Shown here one piece after another: positions 24,376 through 31,381 of a DNA stretch of 64,000 nt (its first letter is position 1; each line of letters opens with the position of its first letter). Origin of the DNA: Streptomyces sp. NBC_00377 (GTDB lineage: Bacteria; Actinomycetota; Actinomycetes; Streptomycetales; Streptomycetaceae). The stretch lies in contig NZ_CP107958.1 in the NCBI RefSeq assembly GCF_036075115.1, positions 2,108,001-2,172,000 of the forward strand, in the 5' to 3' direction. The translations under genes and the position numbers were made by a program. Under the pieces are notes generated by a model. The model saw only the letters and a program-made list of their open reading frames with translations, was not told where the DNA came from and did no database searches.

Positions 24376-25508
24376 GACAGCACCTCCAGCCGGCCGACCC
24401 ACTTGGTCTGCAGCACGCCCGGCCGGTTCGGGGCGATGAGCCGGGCCGGGTAACCGTGGTCGGGGTCGAGTTCCTCGCCGTTCAGACGGAGCGCGAGCAG
24501 GGTCAGCGGATCGCGGGCGTGCCGATGGCCCATCTCCGACACCCGGTAGCCGCCGCGCAGTTGCAGCGACACCACCCGCACCCGTACCTCCGGGGACGCG
24601 CCCGCCCGCTCCAGCAGGTCCGCCACCCGCACGCCCGACCAGTGGGCGGACCTGCTCCACCCCTCCACACAGGCGATCGGCAGCTCCACCTCGTGCTGCG
24701 GCAGCGCGCGCAGCTCGTCCAGCGTGAGGGTGTACGGCCGCGGGCCGGCCACGAACAGGCGGTACTCCCGGTCGGCGACCCGGCCGACCCCGGCCGCCGC
24801 CGCGGTCCGGTTGACGGGCAGGCCCTGCGGGCCCCGGTCCGGATGCCGGGGGGCGAACAGGAGGAACGCCTTGAGCGGAGTGAAGGACTGACCGACCGTC
24901 GTGAGGGTGACCGCGCCGACGGAGGCACCCACCGCGGTCAGCAACGACCGCCGGTCGGCGGCGTCCTGCGCCGGCAGCGCCAGGGTCCCGGGCGACCGCC
25001 GACGCCAGTGGGCCCGGATCTGCGGGGCCTTGACGGCGATGTGGAGCAGCAGCGCCCCGGTCACCAGCCACGCCACCGCGTAGTGCACCGGCACGAACGA
25101 GAACGGCCACGGATACCACTGGACCGTGTTCAGCAGGCCGGTGGTCAGTTCGAAGACGGACCCCGCGACCAGTACGGCGACCGACGCTCGCTCCAGCGCG
25201 TGCCGAGGCGACCGCAGCGGCGGCCACTCGAACAGCCGTGGATACACCGTCCACAGTTTGGCGAGCAGGAGCGGAGTCGCGGCGATGCCGGAAGCGACAT
25301 GCAGGCCCTGGGTGAGCCGGTAGCCCCAGGACGGGCGGCTCGGGATGCCGCCGGCCGCCCAGTCGGGCGGATGCTGCATGAAGTGGCTGATCAGTCCGGT
25401 GACGAAGCAGACGGCGAAGGCCGCTCCCAGCCAGCGGCCGATGGAGGTCGCCGTGCGGGCGTCGTGCAGCCTGCCCGTGAAGACCGGCGTGGGGAAACGC
25501 AGTTTCAT
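24372..25508 (-). CDS. Membrane-anchored sulfite-oxidase-type molybdoenzyme, second locus
   Basis: 378 residues from ATG 25508. Residues 1-165 are a four-helix membrane domain with His70 (RLTQGLH), His142 and His156, equivalent to the copy A histidines. DRRSLL (about 185-190) followed by a hydrophobic stretch is a weaker version of the twin-arginine-like motif. LPIACVEGWS gives Cys280 as the molybdenum ligand; DPDHGYPARL and LQTKWVGRL are also conserved. The promoter element at 25555-25573 has copy A-like spacing to a TGGGAT box 6 bp before ATG. Substrate unknown. Confidence 0.88.
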   Translation of the reverse strand: MKLRFPTPVFTGRLHDARTATSIGRWLGAAFAVCFVTGLISHFMQHPPDWAAGGIPSRPSWGYRLTQGLHVASGIAATPLLLAKLWTVYPRLFEWPPLRSPRHALERASVAVLVAGSVFELTTGLLNTVQWYPWPFSFVPVHYAVAWLVTGALLLHIAVKAPQIRAHWRRRSPGTLALPAQDAADRRSLLTAVGASVGAVTLTTVGQSFTPLKAFLLFAPRHPDRGPQGLPVNRTAAAAGVGRVADREYRLFVAGPRPYTLTLDELRALPQHEVELPIACVEGWSRSAHWSGVRVADLLERAGASPEVRVRVVSLQLRGGYRVSEMGHRHARDPLTLLALRLNGEELDPDHGYPARLIAPNRPGVLQTKWVGRLEVLS

Positions 25509-25554
25509 GCCCCCATCCCACCGGGCCTGTGTCCGATCCGGAACGATCGAGCCC

Positions 25555-25573
25555 CTTACGGAACAGGGACGTC
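25555..25573. promoter_or_regulatory. Shared regulator element, site 11 (molybdoenzyme, second locus)
   Basis: CTTACGGAACAGGGACGTC, with TTACG and GGACG 11 bp apart; on the coding strand about 34 bp before TGGGAT. Confidence 0.6.
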
Positions 25574-25648
25574 TTCGGGCTTCTCACCTCGACCCCCCGG
25601 CCGCCGCAGCGGCGATGCGCGCGGGAGGGCGGCCCGTTGCGCCAAGTT

Positions 25649-25667
25649 CTTACGGAGACATGACACC
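25649..25667. promoter_or_regulatory. Shared regulator element, site 12 (DUF1996 gene)
   Basis: CTTACGGAGACATGACACC: TTACG and TGACA 11 bp apart. A TAACCA box begins 35 bp later, giving a transcript with a leader of about 120 bases. Confidence 0.5.
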
Positions 25668-25836
25668 GCGCCGAAGTCCCGCGGTCACGTTGATCCCACC
25701 CGTAACCATGGTTGCGGTCGGCCTCCTCACCCCCGACGTCGGACATCCGACCGGGGTGTGACCCGCAGTCGGCACGCGGTGCGCACAGACCATGCGGCCC
25801 GCACAGACCCCTTTCCCGAACCCCCGGAGGAATTCC

Positions 25837-27303
25837 ATGCGACACAACGCGCGCAAGCGATCGAAGACAGCGCGTCGGGCCATCGCCGCGGCGGCGGGCC
25901 TGGCGCTCGGCGCGGGAGGGCTGATCGTGGTCAACGTGTACGCCTCGGCCCATGAGAGCGGCAACGGCTACTCGACGAAACGCGCCTCCCAGGGGGCGGG
26001 CCAGGTCCTGTCGGCCGGAGCCGCCACGATCAGCTGCCCGGACGTCGGGGCGAAGCTGACCTCGGTCCCCGGTCGGGCGCGAGCGCAGGTCGACAGGGAA
26101 CTGGCGCTCCTCGACCAGCAGGTGGCCGAGGCGTACCAGCGGCTGCAAAATGCGGCGGGGGCCATCCAGCGGGACGGCGGCTTCGCCGACAACGCGATCA
26201 TGGGACCGCTCAAGGACAAGCGGGTCGCGACCATCGACCGGATCGCGATCGCCATCGGCCGGTCGGGCACCAGGCCGCAGGGCCTCGAATCCCTCGCCGC
26301 CTGTTCGCTGCGCGCGTCCGGCGATCAGCAGGGCACCGGCCAGGGCCAGGGCGGCGCCGGCCGGAACGGGAACGGCGGCCGGGCCGGCAACGGCCCTGTG
26401 GCCGCCGACTTCGTGGACATCACCACGGTCCGGCCGAACGTGCGCACCCCCCGCATCTCGCGCCGCGCCTCACAGGGCACCTTCACCACACGGTGCGGCG
26501 TCAACGCGAACAAGCTGTACAACTCCGACAACATCATCGTCGCCCCCGGTGTGGGCAACGGCGCGCACCACACGCACGACTACGTCGGCAACCAGGACAA
26601 CAACGCGTTCACCAGCAACGACCAGTTCGCCGCCGCCGGGACCAGCTGCCGCAACCAGGGCGACAAGTCGACGTACTACTGGCCGGTGCTCCGTCTCCAG
26701 GACGGCACCCGGGAGTTCGACGCCCAGCGGCAGGGCGGCGGCGCCGAGGGCAACACCGGCCGCATCCTGACCGCTTCCGAGGTCACCCTGGACTTCGTCG
26801 GCAGTCCGCGGGGCAAGGTGGTGGCGATGCCCAAGTTCCTGCGGATCATCACCGGCGACGCCAAGGCGTTCACCAACGGCACCGCGAACGCCAACGCGGC
26901 CTGGAGCTGCACCGGCTTCGAGAACCGGCAGCTGACGGACAAGTATCCGATCTGCCCCGAAGGCAGCCGCCTGGTCCGTACGTCCAACTTCCAGAGCTGC
27001 TGGGACGGCCGGAGCATCGACAGCGCCAACCACCGCGCGCACGTCGCGTTCGCCGATCCGCGGACCGGCGCCTGCCCGAGCGGCTTCAAGGCCGTCCCGA
27101 AGCTGGTCCAGCGCCTCGTCTACGACGTGGACGCCCCCAGCCTCGGCGACAACGGGAAGTCGAGCCCGTTCTACGCAGTGGACGGCTTCCCGGAGCAGAT
27201 GCACAAGCCGATCACCGACCACGGCGACTTCATCAACGTCTTCGACGAGAGCCTGATGAACCGGATGGTCCAGTGCATCAACACCGGCCGGAAGTGCCGC
27301 TGA
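25837..27303 (+). CDS. Secreted DUF1996 domain protein
   Basis: 488 residues from ATG 25837, with GGAGGA just upstream. A basic start plus a hydrophobic stretch ([20 protein letters not shown]) form a signal peptide or anchor. A helical region (about residues 60-170) is followed by a Gly-rich linker and a DUF1996 domain with [32 protein letters not shown] and paired cysteines. DUF1996 proteins are extracellular, common in fungi and actinobacteria, with unknown function. The conserved His residues could bind a metal. The shared element upstream suggests co-regulation with the molybdoenzyme system. Confidence 0.85.
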   Translation: MRHNARKRSKTARRAIAAAAGLALGAGGLIVVNVYASAHESGNGYSTKRASQGAGQVLSAGAATISCPDVGAKLTSVPGRARAQVDRELALLDQQVAEAYQRLQNAAGAIQRDGGFADNAIMGPLKDKRVATIDRIAIAIGRSGTRPQGLESLAACSLRASGDQQGTGQGQGGAGRNGNGGRAGNGPVAADFVDITTVRPNVRTPRISRRASQGTFTTRCGVNANKLYNSDNIIVAPGVGNGAHHTHDYVGNQDNNAFTSNDQFAAAGTSCRNQGDKSTYYWPVLRLQDGTREFDAQRQGGGAEGNTGRILTASEVTLDFVGSPRGKVVAMPKFLRIITGDAKAFTNGTANANAAWSCTGFENRQLTDKYPICPEGSRLVRTSNFQSCWDGRSIDSANHRAHVAFADPRTGACPSGFKAVPKLVQRLVYDVDAPSLGDNGKSSPFYAVDGFPEQMHKPITDHGDFINVFDESLMNRMVQCINTGRKCR

Positions 27304-27339
27304 TCCCCGTCTGCGGCCACCTGAACGGCCCGGGGCAGG

Positions 27340-27840
27340 TCAGAGGCTGGTCAGGATCTGCGGGGAGAGGTTCTTGATCATGGTGTTGGTCCAGCGCATC
27401 TGCCGCAGGGTCTGCGGGTGGCAGGACGAGGCGAGCGCCAGGAGCCGGTCGTCCCTGCCGGCCTGAGCGGCCTGGGCGAGCATCTCCCAGTACAACGAGT
27501 TCTCGGTCGCGCCCAAATGCAGCTCCCGCAGGTCGCGGAGCAGCAGCAGACCGGGCTCGGGACACCGGCCCACGGCTTTCGCGGCTCTCTCCGCGAGTGC
27601 CGCGAGGACACCGGAGTCGGACGGGCCGGACGGGTCCGGCGCCCCGCCGAGATCCGAGCCGTGGTCGTGGCCCGCCTCGGCCAGGCGTCGCACGTGCTCA
27701 CGTGACCAGAGCGCGAGGTCGGTGGCCACGTGGAAGACCTCGGGCTCGGCGCGGTGACGTTCCGCCACCGCGACCAGGTCCTCGGCGAGATGTCGCTCGC
27801 CGTGGTGCAGAGCGCGCAGGGTCAGGGCGACGCCGTTCAC
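27340..27840 (-). CDS. Hypothetical helical protein
   Basis: 166 residues from GTG 27840, overlapping the stop of the molybdopterin oxidoreductase fragment (GTGA). It is mostly alpha-helical, without signal peptide or membrane segment; ATENSLYWEMLAQAAQ and ALWSREHVRRLAEAGHDH give it a ferritin-like or four-helix look, but I recognise no family. It was probably an accessory gene of the now truncated oxidoreductase. Confidence 0.6.
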   Translation of the reverse strand: MNGVALTLRALHHGERHLAEDLVAVAERHRAEPEVFHVATDLALWSREHVRRLAEAGHDHGSDLGGAPDPSGPSDSGVLAALAERAAKAVGRCPEPGLLLLRDLRELHLGATENSLYWEMLAQAAQAGRDDRLLALASSCHPQTLRQMRWTNTMIKNLSPQILTSL

Positions 27841-28900
27841 CGGGCGCCCTCCTCACGGCCGCGCCCTGTGGCCTCGTCGTACTGGGCGGCCAGGGCGGAG
27901 GGACCGCCCACCGTCGGGGAGACACCGACGCGGCCGGACCCGGACGGCGCCGACGCCGTGGTCGTCGGGGCGGGAGCAGCCCGGCCGTCACCGCGTTCGA
28001 CGAGCGTGAGGGCCGCCGCGGCGGTCTTGAACAACGGCTGTTTGGAGACCGGGTCCCAGTCGGTCACGGCCGTCTCGTTGGCGGCACGCCCGGGCGTTCC
28101 CCCGTCCGGGCCATTGCCGCCCGGGGTGTCCCAGTAGCCGTAGTGGAACGGCACGAACAGCAGCCCCGTCCGGATGCCGGTGACCCTGACCCGTGCCCGC
28201 AGCGCGCCCCGGGGCGTGGAGACCTCCACCAGGTCCCCCTCGCCGAGATCCCGCTCGGCCGCGTCGGCGACGGACACCTCCACCCAGACGTCCGGCGCGG
28301 CCGCGTTCAGCTGCGGGACGCGCCCCGTCTTGGTCCGGGTGTGGAAGTGGTAGATCGTCCGCCCCGTGGTGAGCTGGTACGGGTACCGCGCACCTGGCTC
28401 CTCGTGGGGCGGCAGGTAGGCGGCCGCCTTGATCATCGCCTTGCCGTCCGGGTTGAGGGACCGGTATTCCACCGCGCTGTCCGACGCACCGGTGACGAGG
28501 TCCTTGCCGTACGTCTCGCACCTGTCGGGGTGCGCCCAGCTGACGCCGTCGGTGTAGAGACGTTCCGTTCCGTCCGGGGCGTCCTCGTTGCACGGCCACT
28601 GGATGCCGGACGGTCCGCGCAGCTTCTCGTAGGTGAGGCCGGTGTAGTCGCACGGCCGGCCGGCGCTGCACCGTTTCCACGCCTCGAACGCCGACTCCGG
28701 GTCGTGCCAGTGGACCAGCGGACCGCCGTCCTTGTCGCGGAACTCCATGCGCCGGGCGTAGTCGAGGAAGATGTCGAGGTCCGGCCTGGCCTCGCCCGGC
28801 GGGTCGACGGCCTTGTCGGACAGGTGGACGGTGCGGTCGGCGTTCGTGAACGTCCCGGTCTTCTCACCCCAGGTCGCGGCCGGCAGCACCACGGGCACGC
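27837..28900 (-). pseudogene. 5'-truncated molybdopterin oxidoreductase
   Basis: From about 28898 the minus strand reads VVLPAATWGEKTGTFTNADR, EFRDKDGGPLVHWHDPESAF, TTGRTIYHFHTRTKTGRVPQ and LGEGDLVEVSTPRGALRARV. This is the C-terminal half of a nitrate reductase/formate dehydrogenase-type (bis-MGD) molybdoenzyme. The N-terminal [4Fe-4S] cluster and the first half of the cofactor domain are missing; the open frame continues upstream to 29150 but without family similarity. About 350 residues remain. It may still be translated but cannot be active. Confidence 0.7.
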
Positions 28901-29038
28901 CGCGTACCGGAGGTCGAGCAGGAAGCGGGCGGCGACACAGCCGACGGGCCGTGCTCCCGTGGTTCCCGCGGGGAGGGCAGGGTTCGCGGCCGGATGCCGG
29001 TCCCTCCACCGGCCGGCGACGGATGCGCGTCGGGACGT

Positions 29039-31381
29039 TCAGTACGCGTCCGAGCCGCCCAGGCCGGTGAGCGCGCCGACCGGGTCCGGGTCGGGGGTGC
29101 CGCGCGGCCACCAGTCGTCCTGGCCCGGTTCCGACTCGTACGCGTACCACAACCCGTCGTGGCCGAAGCGGAGTTGGACATGGCCCTTGGGGTGGGTGAG
29201 GTGGTTGTGGCGCGGGCGGAAGGCGGGCAGGTCGGCGGCGAGGAGAAGCGGCCGGGCCCGGTCGAAGCGTCCGGCGGGCGGATCCCAGGTCTCCTCCAGG
29301 ACGGTGAGGCCGTCCGGTCCGCCCTGCCGCCAGGCGGCCACCGCGCGCGCCAGTTCGGAAGGGGTACGGCCGACGGCGGCGGCGAGCGCGGCGTAGAGGG
29401 CCCGGGTGGAGACGGTGAGCCCCGAACCGGGGCGGGACGCGGCAAGTCGCACGGCGTCCCGCCAGAGGCCGAGTTCACCGATCTCGTCCTCTCCGGTGGC
29501 CAGCAGCGCGTGGGCGCGGGCGGCCGCGTCGGTCGCGAGGTGGTCGAGCGCGAAGGAGTCGGGCCCGTCCGGCGCGGACGGGTAGGCCGGGGGCTGTTCG
29601 GGATGCGCGGGCACGGGCATCGGAGCGGGCAGCGGCGGCAGCCGGCGTTCGGCGAGGGCCTCGGCGGCCCGCACGCCGGGCAGGGGCTCCGGTTGCTGTT
29701 CCTGTGCGGCGCGGGCCGCACGGGTCGCGTTACGGCGGGACAGCGCGTCGAGCACCTCCCGTTCGCCCCGGCCGCGCAGCAGGAGCAGCACGAACGGGTC
29801 GGCGTCGAGCAGCCGGGCGGTCTGGTAGCAGAGGGCGGCCGCGTGCTTGCAGGGGTGACCGCGGTCGGGGCAGCTGCACTGCGGCTCGAGGTCGCCGGGG
29901 CCGGGCAGCAGAGGCACCCCGCAGTCCGCGAGGGACTCGGGCATCTCCTTGTCGAGGAGCGCGGCGATGTGTCCGGGGCGTTCCACCGCCGCCTCCAGGA
30001 AACGCTCCCAGTCCTCGCTCCCGAGGGTGCGCAGCCGCACCTGCACGCGGTAGGGGCGGGGCCGGCTGCCCTGCACGTAGGCCAGGACATGCCCGGGGGT
30101 GACGGTGATCGCGTCCACGTTCCCCTGTTCCGCGTAACCGCGTCCGCGGGCGAGGCGCTTGGGGTCGAGGGCACCCTCTTCGAGTGCGGTGACCCAGGCG
30201 TTGCCCCACCAGGTCCCGGCGAAGGGGCCGCAGGCCCGAGGGGGGAAGGCGGGGAAGGTGCGCCGGTGGTCGCCGTCCCGTGCGGGGGCGGCCATGGAGC
30301 GGGGTGCGGGGTGCGGTTCGTGAGGCCGCGGCTGGGAGTGTTCGCCTCCCGGAGCGGTCGCGGAGGGTGAACTCGTTTCGAGCGCCGCGATGTCGACGGG
30401 AGCGGCTTCCGGCTCGACGGGCTCCCCCGGCTCCTCCGCCGGCATCTGGAAAGCGCCCGCGAGCGCCTCCCGTACGGCCCGCGCTCGTTCCTCGGCTACG
30501 GAGTCGCCCGTGCGGCCGGGCCGCCGGGCTTCGGCGGAGCGTGCGTCGCCGCGGGCCCGGCCGCCACCGCGTCCGGCCCCGCGCGCGGTCTGCGGCCGGC
30601 CTTCGGCCATGCCCTGCCGAGCCTGCGCGCGAGCCGCGCGCAGGGCCTCCCGCGCGATGTCCCCGGGCCGGGAGCCGGCCGCGGCCCGCGTGACGTGCGC
30701 CTGCGCGGACTCCGACGAGGCGTCCCGCGTCGCGTCCTGCGTCGAGGCGTCCCGCCTCGGGGTGTCCTGCATCGAGGCGCCCGGCGTGGCGTCCTGCCTC
30801 GGGACGCCCTGCGTCGAGGTGTTCAGCGCCGGGGCGTCCTCCGGCGAGGTGTCCGCCGGGGAGGCGTCGTCCCTCGGCGAGGCACCCGCCGACGAGACAT
30901 TCACCGACGAGGCCTCCCCCGGTGCGGCTACCGCCGGTCGTGCGGAACGCTCCGCGGGGCCGGCAGCGGCCGCCGGGGAGACGGCATCCCTCGGCGGGAC
31001 ACCCGCAGGCGAGGCACCCGCCGACGAGACATTCACCGGCGGAGCGTCCCCCGGTGCGGCTACCGCCGGTCGTGCGGAACGCTCCGCGGGGCCGGCAGCG
31101 GCCGCCGGGGAGGCTTCCGCGGGAAGGGACTCGTGCGACGGTGCTGGAGAGGGCCCCCGGTGCGGCTGTCCCCGCAGCGGTTCGGGTGGCCGCTTCCGCG
31201 GCGGGCGTTGGGAGCCGCCCTGCGGTTCCGTGTGCCTCTCCGGGTGCTCCTGCGACCGTTCCTGCAACCGCTCCCGAGCGGCACGGAGCGCGCGGCGTGC
31301 CTCGTCGGCCGGGCTCGCCGGTTTCTCCCGGCCGGCCGGGGCCGGCACGGCCGTCCCGTCCTTCTCCGGCTCCCCCATCAC
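29039..31381 (-). CDS. SWIM zinc finger protein
   Basis: 780 residues. The first about 330 are low-complexity Ala/Pro/Ser/Arg sequence, including two copies of a 44-residue repeat (132 bp in the DNA). The conserved part starts near TFPAFPPRACGPFAGTWWGN and contains the SWIM motif CSCPDRGHPCKH at about residue 500, which binds zinc with three Cys and one His. SWIM proteins of this kind accompany SNF2 helicases, and its ATG overlaps the stop of such a gene here. The pair probably acts on DNA in recombination or repair, with the SWIM protein as a DNA or protein contact subunit. Confidence 0.9.
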   Translation of the reverse strand: MMGEPEKDGTAVPAPAGREKPASPADEARRALRAARERLQERSQEHPERHTEPQGGSQRPPRKRPPEPLRGQPHRGPSPAPSHESLPAEASPAAAAGPAERSARPAVAAPGDAPPVNVSSAGASPAGVPPRDAVSPAAAAGPAERSARPAVAAPGEASSVNVSSAGASPRDDASPADTSPEDAPALNTSTQGVPRQDATPGASMQDTPRRDASTQDATRDASSESAQAHVTRAAAGSRPGDIAREALRAARAQARQGMAEGRPQTARGAGRGGGRARGDARSAEARRPGRTGDSVAEERARAVREALAGAFQMPAEEPGEPVEPEAAPVDIAALETSSPSATAPGGEHSQPRPHEPHPAPRSMAAPARDGDHRRTFPAFPPRACGPFAGTWWGNAWVTALEEGALDPKRLARGRGYAEQGNVDAITVTPGHVLAYVQGSRPRPYRVQVRLRTLGSEDWERFLEAAVERPGHIAALLDKEMPESLADCGVPLLPGPGDLEPQCSCPDRGHPCKHAAALCYQTARLLDADPFVLLLLRGRGEREVLDALSRRNATRAARAAQEQQPEPLPGVRAAEALAERRLPPLPAPMPVPAHPEQPPAYPSAPDGPDSFALDHLATDAAARAHALLATGEDEIGELGLWRDAVRLAASRPGSGLTVSTRALYAALAAAVGRTPSELARAVAAWRQGGPDGLTVLEETWDPPAGRFDRARPLLLAADLPAFRPRHNHLTHPKGHVQLRFGHDGLWYAYESEPGQDDWWPRGTPDPDPVGALTGLGGSDAY
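30877..31113. repeat. 132-bp direct repeat inside the SWIM gene
   Basis: Two consecutive units of 132 bp (starting near 30877 and 31009) with long identical blocks, for example GACGAGACAT at 30891 and 31023. The period is a multiple of three, so the coding frame is kept as a 44-residue repeat (AGPAERSARPAVAAPG...NVSSAGASP). Confidence 0.8.

Larger units (their letters stand above)
25509..25836. other. Divergent promoter region, 328 bp
   Basis: Separates the molybdoenzyme and the DUF1996 gene and contains one shared element for each (25555-25573 and 25649-25667). No coding frame is supported. Confidence 0.5.
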
